Shown here: in pieces, positions 33,310 to 42,174 of the stretch
Layout: every line of letters begins with the position of its first letter
Position numbering within the stretch: the first letter of the stretch is position 1
Origin: Chlamydiales bacterium
GTDB lineage: Bacteria; Chlamydiota; Chlamydiia; Chlamydiales; JACKPQ01
Direction of reading: 5' to 3'
Assembly: GCA_024233455.1 (NCBI GenBank)
Contig: JACKPP010000002.1
Coordinates: forward strand, 186,001-250,000
Length of the DNA: 64,000 bases
Translations under genes and position numbers: made by a program
Notes under the pieces: generated by a model
Seen by the model: only the letters and a program-made list of their open reading frames with translations
The model's database searches: none
Told to the model about the DNA's origin: nothing

Positions 33310-35439
33310 CTAATTCGGCTTGAAGACACTGACTTCATTGAAGAGGGGGAACTCATAAAGGGGAGCGCAGGCTTTGAGGACTTTTTCACGGTTAATCTCT
33401 AGCTCGGCACTAATGGATGAAAGTGCTGACACAGTGCGACTTAAGCGCTGCAAATCGATTGTGCGCTCGCGGACGGAAAGCGCAGGTCCAAAGAGCATCC
33501 AAACCAGGAAGTCTTTTTCGTCTTCTTGCCAATCATAGGACCGACTCATTAGCTTTAAGAAGGCGTAGAATCCCGCGGAAGTTGCAGCACCCACATCAAC
33601 TGCATCCTTGCAAGTGAAACTTAGCGAATGGGGCTGGATTTCTTCGATTATTTTTAAGGTCAGAAAGTGATAAAATATTTCAAGGAAGTCGAGCCTGTTT
33701 TTACGAGTGAGGGTGTTTTTGGAGGCAAAAAAGAGCTTATGGATGATGGGGAGTGCTTTTTCCGTAAATGCTACCGCTTGTTTTAGAGGAAATGTCGACG
33801 GAAAGAAAAAGCCACACTCTTCGCCGCTTTTCACTTGCTCGAGTACAAGAGACAGAAAGTCATCTGCATTACTCACTTGAAGGTAGATATCCGATTGGTG
33901 GTAAAAATCGGTATATTTTGGCAGGGTGACTACCACAAGATTATTGGCAAGCTCGGCGTACCCTTGCGCTTTTTCAAGTGCTTCACATCTGGCGTGTTCT
34001 TCCCACGAGGTGCGGTCTTGCAAGTTGATGATGAGATGCTGATCTCCCCGTTTATGGCTTGCAAGTTGGCGGATAAAGGCTTGAAATTCTTGAGTGATTT
34101 CAGCTTTTTGGATGTAACGCTGTGCTGTAGGAGATGGCATTCTGAGGCAATCGGTGTGGAAATTGCGAAAGGATACAACATAGGTTTTTGAAGGAAGATT
34201 TCCTTGGGCGATAGGATCAAAGCCACGAAAATCTGCTCCAGGTTGAAAGACATCAAGGGCTTTGAATAGTGGGCCATTGGGAAAGGCTTTCAGCAAGCCG
34301 TAAATTTCTTCGTGGATATCTATGATGTGATTCCAAAGTGATCCATACTGCTTTTGGTCGCTTTTAGCTATCAGTCCGTAAATGAAGCTGAGAGCTTCTT
34401 CTCTATGACCTAAGCGATTAAAGAAGGCATACGCCAGTCCGTGAGACAGGTGCAAGATATTTTGGTTGATGTGGTCATCTGGATCAATAGGATTAGAAAT
34501 AAGCTGGAGGTAATTGGTGGAGGTCAGGATTTGGCGTAAATACATCTGGAAATCGGCAAAGTAGCTCACACAGGGTTTTCCAAAACTTGTGCCCATCAGA
34601 TGCCGTGGATTAGAAGCTAACATAAGCGCCATACAAGCTGAATTTAGATCAGATACAAGTGGCAGATCACGGTGGTTCATCGCATCTTTATAAAATTGAT
34701 TCAGATCATGGGTTACATCCGCCCTAATTTGTTTGGCTGAGGCAAACATCTCTTTGTCATGTAGCAAAACGATTTTGGTGAGCGGATCGATGGATTGTAT
34801 TTCAACTAGCGACTCGTCAAAATCGGTCACAAGGCGTAAGTGACGTAAAAGATCCCGATTGAAAAAGCTGGTGCCATCCTCTCTTCGAATAAAAAAAAGC
34901 TCGTAGTCTCGATCTTTTTTAACGATTTCTAAATCCTTTAGTCCAATGCGTTTGATCTCAGAAAGAGCCGCAGGTCCTGTTCCCCACTCTTCCTGCCATT
35001 CACCTGCATCTTGTTCTTGCTGAACATAGTTGATGATTTTTTTTAAGTAGTAATTCTGGAGTTTTTGATACTCCGGAAGAAGAGATACTTTTTGATCACC
35101 TAAGGCAAAAGAACATTCATCCATGATTGAGGCTGCTTCTTTGGCAATAGCCATCATCGCCTGAATGCCCCGTTGTGTAGGCCCTTCTTTTAGACTGGAT
35201 CTATCCTCTTTATAGAAATATTCGAGATAGCGATAGACAGTATTAAATGTATGTTTGATATTACCTAGTGTTTTCTCAGCATCAGAGAGGTCAAGCCAAT
35301 AGTAAAGTCTTAAGGGCTCCTTGCCACTCTTTAAGCTTAACAAACTCTCTTTAAGTTCATTAGGATTAATTTCGGCCATACTAGAAAGAGCATCTACAGC
35401 TTCCATGATCGTAAGTTCTTCTGTTGCAGTCTTCTTCAT
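33310..35439 (-). CDS. Unknown 709-residue protein with a degenerate CX5R-like site
   Basis: A large soluble protein without signal peptide or membrane segments. Helical regions fill residues 1-180, then comes a mixed part with FFIRREDGTSFFNRDLLRHL around 195. Around residue 610 the segment LSFTCKDAVDVGAATSAGFYAF resembles the CKSGKDRT loop of cysteine-based phosphoinositide phosphatases (CX5R), but the arginine position is valine. It may be a dead phosphatase-like protein, or the likeness may be chance. Overall layout would suit a secreted effector. It stands alone, with a 79-nt AT-rich upstream gap. Confidence 0.68.
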   Translation of the reverse strand: MKKTATEELTIMEAVDALSSMAEINPNELKESLLSLKSGKEPLRLYYWLDLSDAEKTLGNIKHTFNTVYRYLEYFYKEDRSSLKEGPTQRGIQAMMAIAKEAASIMDECSFALGDQKVSLLPEYQKLQNYYLKKIINYVQQEQDAGEWQEEWGTGPAALSEIKRIGLKDLEIVKKDRDYELFFIRREDGTSFFNRDLLRHLRLVTDFDESLVEIQSIDPLTKIVLLHDKEMFASAKQIRADVTHDLNQFYKDAMNHRDLPLVSDLNSACMALMLASNPRHLMGTSFGKPCVSYFADFQMYLRQILTSTNYLQLISNPIDPDDHINQNILHLSHGLAYAFFNRLGHREEALSFIYGLIAKSDQKQYGSLWNHIIDIHEEIYGLLKAFPNGPLFKALDVFQPGADFRGFDPIAQGNLPSKTYVVSFRNFHTDCLRMPSPTAQRYIQKAEITQEFQAFIRQLASHKRGDQHLIINLQDRTSWEEHARCEALEKAQGYAELANNLVVVTLPKYTDFYHQSDIYLQVSNADDFLSLVLEQVKSGEECGFFFPSTFPLKQAVAFTEKALPIIHKLFFASKNTLTRKNRLDFLEIFYHFLTLKIIEEIQPHSLSFTCKDAVDVGAATSAGFYAFLKLMSRSYDWQEDEKDFLVWMLFGPALSVRERTIDLQRLSRTVSALSSISAELEINREKVLKACAPLYEFPLFNEVSVFKPN

Positions 35440-35518
35440 AATTAATACTATTTATAATTAGTCCTATAATTATTATTACACTTATCAATTAAATATTCAA
35501 TTGATTATTAAATAGTAG

Positions 35519-37048
35519 TTATTGAGAAGGTTTAACGTAATTACGATAAGTACGGTAAGCAATGAAAAACGCTACAACCGATACAACAGCTGCAAATAAA
35601 TGGGCATAGGTAAATGCTTTTTCATAGGACTGCAGAAAAACTTTACTCACAAGTAATTTAGTTTCAAATGGTAACGTATTGATAAGCGCTTCCACAGTGG
35701 GTGAATCAACGAGTAAACCCCAAAAAATATGCGGATCTAGCTCAGCGGTTGCAGGATTGCTAGCCAAGTCTTTAGCAAATATGCTGTGGCGCAAATTGGT
35801 GATCAACGCTCCAAATAAAGCCAGACCAAGGGTTGCTCCTGTAAAGCGTGCAGAATAAAACATACCAGATCCTAGCCCCTTTTTGCGCTGAGGCAGCGTC
35901 GATAAGGCGCTGGTGCTGTTTGGGGTCATGACTAAGGCTAGACTCATACCCAAAAGAAAAAGACCGGGAATCAGATAAGCAGCACTTCCTTTTTGCAGAA
36001 AAAAGGCAAACCATGCAAAAGCAACCGTGCAGAGAAAAAAACCGGTCAATATGGGCAGCTTTGGCCCGAAGCGATCATGAAGCCACCCAGAGAATGGCCC
36101 AACAAATATAACCGGAATGGTCGAAAGAAGGGTAAAAGATCCAGCTTCTAGCGGAGTGAAATGCAAGGCTTTTTGGAAAAAAATAGGCCAAAAAATGCTA
36201 ATCATGACTAGAAATTGCACTAAAAAGACAATGGCCGATCCGCCAAAATAAATGTGGTCCTTATAGAGTTTAAAATCGATAAATGGATGCTTAGCATAGC
36301 GATCTGTGACGTAGAGCAAAAAGAAAAAGACAACTGAGCCGACAAAAAGGGTAATGATAACCGGTGAGGTCCATCCCCACTGGCGACCTTGCATCAGCGC
36401 AATGACCAGGCAAGCAACTCCACCCGAGAATGTAATAAACCCAGGTATGTCAAACGATTCTTCTGACAGATCTGTTTTGGGAACAGAGGAAAGGACTAAA
36501 AAAATACCAAGCGCTGCAATCGGTACATTGACCCAAAAAATCCAGTGCCAAGAAAGGTATTCAGTAATAAATCCACCTATCGATGGTCCAAGTGAAAGAA
36601 AAATAGAGCTCACCCCGATTAAAAAACCCAATGCTTTTCCCCGCTCTTTTACCGGAAATATATCGAGAATGATTGACCAACTAGCAGGCCCCATCATTGC
36701 ACCACCAATTCCCTGACAAAATCTGGCAATGATGAGCCAAAAACCACTTGTTGCCAGCCCACCCAGTGCTGAGGCAAAGGCAAAAATAAACATTCCAAAG
36801 CTGAAGATGCGCCTGTATCCCACCATGTCGGCTATTTTCCCGGCAGCTAGAACTAGAGTTGCAGTTGCCAGGAAATAGGCATTGATCACCCATATAATAC
36901 CAGAATTGGAGATGAGCAGGCTTTCTTGAATATTCGGAGTGGCAACTGGAAGCACTGTAGAGTCCAAGAACAGCATGGACACACCACAGGTTAAACCCGC
37001 CAAGGCAATCCATTTTTTAAACGAAAAAGACAAGTGACTAAACACCAT
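35519..37048 (-). CDS. MFS drug exporter, DHA2 (14-helix, EmrB/QacA-like) family
   Basis: About 509 residues from the ATG at 37048, with fourteen predicted membrane helices. The N-terminal motif LDSTVLPVATPNIQ (DHA2 motif D1), WVINAYFLATA, the motif-A loop GKIADMVGYRRIF and the motif-C-like LGFLIGVSSIFLSLGPSIGGF are all present. DHA2 proteins export drugs or small molecules by proton antiport. A TTG start at 37108 with AGGA nearby would add 20 residues. No adaptor or outer-membrane partner is adjacent, unlike the second DHA2 gene at 58193. It diverges from the kinase-like gene at 37133. Confidence 0.9.
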   Translation of the reverse strand: MVFSHLSFSFKKWIALAGLTCGVSMLFLDSTVLPVATPNIQESLLISNSGIIWVINAYFLATATLVLAAGKIADMVGYRRIFSFGMFIFAFASALGGLATSGFWLIIARFCQGIGGAMMGPASWSIILDIFPVKERGKALGFLIGVSSIFLSLGPSIGGFITEYLSWHWIFWVNVPIAALGIFLVLSSVPKTDLSEESFDIPGFITFSGGVACLVIALMQGRQWGWTSPVIITLFVGSVVFFFLLYVTDRYAKHPFIDFKLYKDHIYFGGSAIVFLVQFLVMISIFWPIFFQKALHFTPLEAGSFTLLSTIPVIFVGPFSGWLHDRFGPKLPILTGFFLCTVAFAWFAFFLQKGSAAYLIPGLFLLGMSLALVMTPNSTSALSTLPQRKKGLGSGMFYSARFTGATLGLALFGALITNLRHSIFAKDLASNPATAELDPHIFWGLLVDSPTVEALINTLPFETKLLVSKVFLQSYEKAFTYAHLFAAVVSVVAFFIAYRTYRNYVKPSQ

Positions 37049-37132
37049 GGTACGATACCCAATTTTAAAACTTTGCTTGAAGGGTACCAAAAGAACTGAA
37101 AAAAACAAAGGATTCCTGTAAAATAATGAAAT

Positions 37133-38035
37133 ATGAAAAGATTTTTGTTCCTAACCCTGTTCGTTGCCGGTTTTTTGGGGACCGAGCGCCTATGCCATAA
37201 GGCAACAGATGGCTTTGCCCTAAACAAAATTACTTACCCCCTAGTGGATGAGTTAGTAGAGGAAGCTGTCCTGTTTTCCGTGGAACAAAAATTGGCCAAA
37301 GACATTTTGACCGAAGAAAAATTCCATTATTTAGCCTCTGGGGCCCAATGCTATGCTTTTGTTTCCGAAAATAAAAAATACGTGGTCAAATTCTTTAAAT
37401 TTCAACATATGCGCATTCCTCCCTGGTTAAAATACATTCCCCTTCCAGCTCCATTGAATGCCTATCGCAACGCCAAGTTAGAAAAAAAACGCCAATCGAT
37501 TCAGGAGCTATTCAATAGTTTTAAATTAGCTGATAGATACCTGAAAGAAGAAACGGGTATTTTGTTTTTACACTTATGCCAGAGCTCCTATTTCGATGGA
37601 AAAATGACTATCTACGACAAAATTGGCGGATGTCATAAGCTCGATTTAGATTCTACCTATTTTGTGCTTCAAACGCGCGCTGACTTGGCTTATAGAAAGA
37701 TTAATGAGTGGATGAAAAAAGGCAAAATTTCTAAAGCACGCGATGGAATACGCTCATTGGTTGCAGTTGCTATGCAGCGATGCGAAAAAGGGATCTACGA
37801 TAAAGATCCTGATTTTAAGACAAATTTTGGATTCGTGAACGATAGAGCCACGCAAATTGATATCGGCCGTTTTTCAAAAAAAACGATGGCTTGCGATCCC
37901 GCAATTTGTGGCCCTGAAATTATCCGTATCACCAAAGAACTTCGATCCTGGCTTAAAACTCATCACGAAGAGCTTGTCGAAATCCTAGATGATGAGATCA
38001 AGAAAGCAATTAACGATCACGGGATAAAAACATAG
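37133..38035 (+). CDS. Membrane-anchored kinase-like protein 1
   Basis: The product has 300 residues with an N-terminal hydrophobic anchor (about 3-16). Then comes a family motif ERLCHKATDGFALNKIT. A kinase-like core follows: YLASGAQCYAFVSENKKYVVKFFK resembles the glycine-rich loop and the beta-3 lysine (Lys86); a helix ends LKEETGILFLHL (candidate alpha-C acid Glu139). Next are a hinge-like strand FVLQTRA, a catalytic-loop-like Asp225-x5-Asn231 and a DxG-like Asp243-Ile-Gly. Three paralogues lie nearby. It is the first gene of a long same-strand run. Enzyme activity is unproven; the loop is one residue longer than the usual D-x4-N. Confidence 0.72.
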   Translation: MKRFLFLTLFVAGFLGTERLCHKATDGFALNKITYPLVDELVEEAVLFSVEQKLAKDILTEEKFHYLASGAQCYAFVSENKKYVVKFFKFQHMRIPPWLKYIPLPAPLNAYRNAKLEKKRQSIQELFNSFKLADRYLKEETGILFLHLCQSSYFDGKMTIYDKIGGCHKLDLDSTYFVLQTRADLAYRKINEWMKKGKISKARDGIRSLVAVAMQRCEKGIYDKDPDFKTNFGFVNDRATQIDIGRFSKKTMACDPAICGPEIIRITKELRSWLKTHHEELVEILDDEIKKAINDHGIKT

Positions 38036-38039
38036 ATCG

Positions 38040-38888
38040 ATGAAAGTCCTTAACATGCGTCATGTCATAAAAATAGCGCTTTTTTTGGTGGGTTTTATTG
38101 CCGTTGAGAGATTGTGTCATTTAGCAACCGATGGTTTTTCACTTTCTCGTATTCAACTAAGATACCAAATTGATGATTGTTATAAGCCAGATGCCCCACC
38201 GGACGGACTATTTTTAAAAATTGATCAACCCTTTCGTTATTTAGCTTCAGGCAGCCAAAGTTTTGCTTTTATATCTAAAGATGGAAACTATGTGCTCAAA
38301 TTTTTCAAGCTGCAAGGAAGCTTGTATGCACTCCATAAAGGTAGTAAAAGACGCCGCTCTTTTGCCCATGCATTTCAAAGTTGCTTGATCAATGAGCGCT
38401 TATTTAATGATGAGTCAAATATTATCTATTGCCATCTCACTCCATCAAATTTTAAGCTGCCAAACGTGGAGCTGTTGGGGCCAGGCAAAATCGTCTACCA
38501 CCAAGATTTAAGTACTGTACCTTTTGTGATACAGAAATTTGCTGAAACCACCAAACACCGACTTACCAGATTAAAGAAACTTGGTGATCTGAAGGCACGC
38601 GAACAAATGATTGATAGCCTGATTGCCCTCATGCTAAAACGCTACCTTTTAGGATATTCAGATAAAGATCCTAATTGGATCGAAAATTTTGGTTTTCTTG
38701 GTGACCGTGCAGTTAGCGTAGATGTGGGGGGACTGATTGGACATCGCCATAATTTAAAAACGTATTTTCTCGATCGCGAACTTGTAAAAACCCAAAATAA
38801 AGCCATTGCATGGCTTAACGTCCATGATCCTGAACTTGTTCCTTATGTTGAAAAGAAAGTTGCAGCTTTAAAGAACCAAATTCAGTAA
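38040..38888 (+). CDS. Membrane-anchored kinase-like protein 2
   Basis: The product has 282 residues, 4 nt after paralogue 1, with which it shares VERLCHLATDGFSL after a hydrophobic anchor (about 11-21). The candidate beta-3 lysine is Lys87 (YLASGSQSFAFISK ... YVLKFFK). The catalytic-loop-like pair is Asp210-x5-Asn216, and the metal-site Asp228 lies in a DVG triplet. The middle of the protein, between about 92 and 160, is shorter and less basic than in paralogue 1. An in-frame ATG at 38055 is an alternative start. With both Lys and Asp residues kept, it could be active. Confidence 0.7.
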   Translation: MKVLNMRHVIKIALFLVGFIAVERLCHLATDGFSLSRIQLRYQIDDCYKPDAPPDGLFLKIDQPFRYLASGSQSFAFISKDGNYVLKFFKLQGSLYALHKGSKRRRSFAHAFQSCLINERLFNDESNIIYCHLTPSNFKLPNVELLGPGKIVYHQDLSTVPFVIQKFAETTKHRLTRLKKLGDLKAREQMIDSLIALMLKRYLLGYSDKDPNWIENFGFLGDRAVSVDVGGLIGHRHNLKTYFLDRELVKTQNKAIAWLNVHDPELVPYVEKKVAALKNQIQ

Positions 38889-38919
38889 TCTGAACGACAA
38901 AATAGCTTTGGAGGCTCTC

Positions 38920-40530
38920 ATGCGCAAAATTTTTTCCACGATCACACTGCTGGTCTTGTTGTTGGCAAGCTGTCAAAAGTCCCAAGATCAAAACCCCTGC
39001 AAAAACAAAGTTCTGCGCATTGCCTTTATGCATATGCCCTTCAATGTCGACCCGAGACGTACAGGCGAACCTGTGAGCTCTACTATGGTCTTTATGACTT
39101 TCGAGGGCTTGATGCACCTCGAGTCAGATGGGTCTATTTCAAAGGCTTTAGCGCAAAGTATTGACATATCCGACGACCAAAAAACCTACACATTTCACTT
39201 AAAAGAGGCTAAATGGACGGATGGAATGCCGATCACGGCATACGATTTTGAATATTCTTGGAAAACTATGCTTGATCCCAATTTTCCTTCGGTTTGCCCT
39301 TATCTTTTCTACTCGATTCAAGGGGCAGAAAAAGCCAAAAAAGGAGAAATTTCTACCGAAGAAGTCGGTATTAAAGCCCTTGATGAGCGCACTCTAGAGG
39401 TGAAATTACAGAATCCAACTCCTTATTTTTTAGATTTAACAGGATTCTGCGCTTTTTTCCCTGTGCCCAAGCATATCGACCAAGCCAATCCAAATTGGTT
39501 CAAAAATCCAGGTCCAGAAATGGTTTGCAGCGGTCCTTTTAAAATTCACAAGTGGCAACATGGTGATGAGATAAAAGTCGTACGAAATGCAGATTTTTGG
39601 GAGGCTGAAACCGTAATATTGAATGGCATTCATATTAGCATTATCAATGAGCAAGCAACAACTCTTCAAATGTTTGAGCAAGGCAAAATCGACTGGGTAG
39701 GAAATCTGCTGACTCCGCTGTCACTGGATGCATTAAGTTCTCTGCATAAAGCAGGAAAAATCCAATCTTTTCCGGCGGGTAATACTATTTTTGTCTCTTA
39801 TAATGTTCATTCTAAACCCTTCGATAATCTGAATATACGTAAAGCCTTTTCCACGGCAATCGACAGAAAAGCCATCACCGACCATATCACGCAGCTATCA
39901 GAACTACCAGCCACCCAAGTGATTCCTCCAGTGCTTACTAAAAACAAGATTCTCGATTTAATCCCGACCAAACCTAAAATTGAGGAAGCTCAAAACCTCT
40001 TTCAACAAGGCCTGAGTGAAATGGGTATCACTGCTGCAGAGATCCCTCCAATCAAATTGATGTTTCCTGCCGATGAGGTATACAAACGAGTCGGAGAATC
40101 ACTGCAGCAGCAATGGAGCCAGGCCTTTGGAATTCAAATCGAGTCTGACTACTGTGAAATGAAAGTTTTCTTCGATCGATTACAGCTGAGAGATTATCAA
40201 CTTGCTGAAGCAGTCTGGTGGGCTCAATATGCCGATCCAATGAATATTTTAGAGCGTTTCCGTTACGGGAATGGAAATAAAAATTATCCAGGGTGGGAAA
40301 ATGAAACCTACTTATCTTTGATTGATCAAGTGGAAACTGCCAAAGATCCGGTAGTGCGACTTGAACTAATACGCGCTGCTGAAAAAGTCATCGTTGACCA
40401 GGTGCCTCTAGCGCCTGTCTACCATTTTAATTCTAATTGTCTCTCTCAGCCCTATGTTGCCGGCGTTGAGATATCCCCCATTTCACATATGCAATTTCGA
40501 AGAACCTATTTTATTGACGATGAAAGTTGA
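38920..40530 (+). CDS. Oligopeptide-binding lipoprotein 1 (OppA family)
   Basis: The start is the ATG at 38920, preceded by GGAGG; an ORF start at 38908 has no site. The signal peptide ends in the lipobox LLAS-Cys (MRKIFSTITLLVLLLASC), so the protein should be a lipoprotein in the periplasm. The rest is a family-5 solute-binding protein of 536 residues in total: PFNVDPRR, the AKWTDGMPITAYDFEYSWK signature, GPFKIHKWQHG and YNVHSKPFDNLNIRKAFSTAIDR. Such proteins feed peptides to OppBCDF; no Opp permease is adjacent. A second copy follows. Confidence 0.9.
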   Translation: MRKIFSTITLLVLLLASCQKSQDQNPCKNKVLRIAFMHMPFNVDPRRTGEPVSSTMVFMTFEGLMHLESDGSISKALAQSIDISDDQKTYTFHLKEAKWTDGMPITAYDFEYSWKTMLDPNFPSVCPYLFYSIQGAEKAKKGEISTEEVGIKALDERTLEVKLQNPTPYFLDLTGFCAFFPVPKHIDQANPNWFKNPGPEMVCSGPFKIHKWQHGDEIKVVRNADFWEAETVILNGIHISIINEQATTLQMFEQGKIDWVGNLLTPLSLDALSSLHKAGKIQSFPAGNTIFVSYNVHSKPFDNLNIRKAFSTAIDRKAITDHITQLSELPATQVIPPVLTKNKILDLIPTKPKIEEAQNLFQQGLSEMGITAAEIPPIKLMFPADEVYKRVGESLQQQWSQAFGIQIESDYCEMKVFFDRLQLRDYQLAEAVWWAQYADPMNILERFRYGNGNKNYPGWENETYLSLIDQVETAKDPVVRLELIRAAEKVIVDQVPLAPVYHFNSNCLSQPYVAGVEISPISHMQFRRTYFIDDES

Positions 40531-40567
40531 GTTGCTTTATATTGTAGACCCCTAGCCTGGAGGTCTG

Positions 40568-42160
40568 ATGAAATATTTGCTTTTTTGCCTTGCTGCTGCC
40601 CTATTTCTCGGTTGTCAATCCACTCCAGGCGCTGTTAAGCAAAAGCTTCGCATTAATTTTCAAACAGACCCACCAACGCTTGATCCCCGTAAAGGAGGCG
40701 ATATGACCTCCTCTATGATGCATTTTTTGCTCTTTGAAGGGCTAACCCGCCAAACTCCTGATGGCCCTACAGAGCTTGGCGTTGCTAAGCAAATTGATAT
40801 TAGTGAAGATAAGCTGACCTACACGTTTTACTTAAGAGAGGCAAATTGGTCAGACGGCACCCCTATTACAGCCCATGATTTTGAATATACTTGGAAAACT
40901 ATGTTAAATCCCACATTTCCCTGCTTTAATGCCCACCTCTTGTTTCCCATTAAAAACGCGCGCGCTGCTAAGCTAGGTGAAATTCCACTCGATGCTGTAG
41001 GCGTATCTGCTGCAGATGATAAAACTTTAGTGGTTAAGCTGGAAGCTCCAACTCCTTATTTTTTAGATCTTACCGCTTTTTGTGCTTTGTATCCTGTTTG
41101 CAAAACCGCAGTCGAAAACGACGCTAGCTGGTCTGAGGGCCCCCCTCACCATTACGCCTGTAATGGTCCATTTAGACTCGTTGAATGGAAACATTGCAAT
41201 CAACTTAAGTTGGAGAAAAATCCCCATTACTGGGAAAGAGCTAAAGTTGAACTTGAAGAGATAAAAGTGAGCCTGATAGAAAATGAACACACAGCTCTAC
41301 AACTCTTTGAAAAAGGAAAGCTCGATATCATGGGTTCTGCCTACACCCATATTCCTACCGATGCCACCGCGAAATTCAAACAGCTAGGACTATTAAAAGA
41401 TTACCAAGTTCCAGCGACAACTGCCTGCTCATTTAATACGACTAAACCCCCCTTTAATAATATACACCTTCGAAAAGCACTTTCGCTTGCGATCGACCGC
41501 GAAGCTATTGTGAAAAATATCACTCGCTTAAGTGATGAGCCAGCTTTTACGATCTTACATCCAGCTCTACTCTCTTGGAATCCATTACATATGGCAGAGA
41601 ATGTATCAGCTGCAATACACTTTCAGAAGGGGTTAATTGAACTAGGATTAAAAGCTGAAGACCTACCGGTCATTCGTGTGGTTTATGCCAATCAGGACTT
41701 GAACAATAAGATTGCCCAAGCCATTCAATACCAGTGGAAGGAAACTTTTGGGTTAAAGGTGCAATTGGAACCTTCCGAATCTAAAGTGTATTTCAATAAA
41801 CTCATGCACCGAGACTATGACGTTGGTATTTTTGTCATGCGTGCACAATACCCCGATCCGATGAGTATTTTAGAGCGTTTTAAATACGTAGATAACCCCA
41901 AAAATTACCCCGGTTGGTATAACGCTAATTTTGAAAAAATCCTGGATACTCAAATGTATGCAGACACAGATGAAAAAAGGGCTGAGATGTTGGAGGCGGC
42001 CCAGCAAATAATGCTGCAGGAAGTGCCAATTTCCCCTATCTTTCATTGGCGATTTGCCTTCATGTACCAACCGTATGTGAAGAACATGTTTATTTCACCA
42101 ATGGGGCAAATCGTTTTACAATGGGTTAAGATCCTAGACGAAAAAAGAGAAGCAGCTTAA
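40568..42160 (+). CDS. Oligopeptide-binding lipoprotein 2 (OppA family)
   Basis: A 530-residue paralogue of the preceding gene, 37 nt downstream with GGAGG before the ATG. The signal peptide ends at the lipobox LFLG-Cys. Signatures match copy 1: DPPTLDPRKGG, EANWSDGTPITAHDFEYTWK, GPFRLVEWKHC and NNIHLRKALSLAIDREAI. The two copies share much of their length but differ in the predicted pocket region, so they may bind different peptides. Lipid attachment and periplasmic location are inferred from the signal sequence. It may be co-transcribed with the genes on either side. Confidence 0.9.
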   Translation: MKYLLFCLAAALFLGCQSTPGAVKQKLRINFQTDPPTLDPRKGGDMTSSMMHFLLFEGLTRQTPDGPTELGVAKQIDISEDKLTYTFYLREANWSDGTPITAHDFEYTWKTMLNPTFPCFNAHLLFPIKNARAAKLGEIPLDAVGVSAADDKTLVVKLEAPTPYFLDLTAFCALYPVCKTAVENDASWSEGPPHHYACNGPFRLVEWKHCNQLKLEKNPHYWERAKVELEEIKVSLIENEHTALQLFEKGKLDIMGSAYTHIPTDATAKFKQLGLLKDYQVPATTACSFNTTKPPFNNIHLRKALSLAIDREAIVKNITRLSDEPAFTILHPALLSWNPLHMAENVSAAIHFQKGLIELGLKAEDLPVIRVVYANQDLNNKIAQAIQYQWKETFGLKVQLEPSESKVYFNKLMHRDYDVGIFVMRAQYPDPMSILERFKYVDNPKNYPGWYNANFEKILDTQMYADTDEKRAEMLEAAQQIMLQEVPISPIFHWRFAFMYQPYVKNMFISPMGQIVLQWVKILDEKREAA

Positions 42161-42174
42161 GCTGAGTTAATATT

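Noticed and set aside
35519..37108. TTG start at 37108 for the MFS gene, with AGGA upstream
   Set aside because: Not excluded, but the ATG at 37048 gives the usual DHA2 N-terminus; recorded as an alternative.
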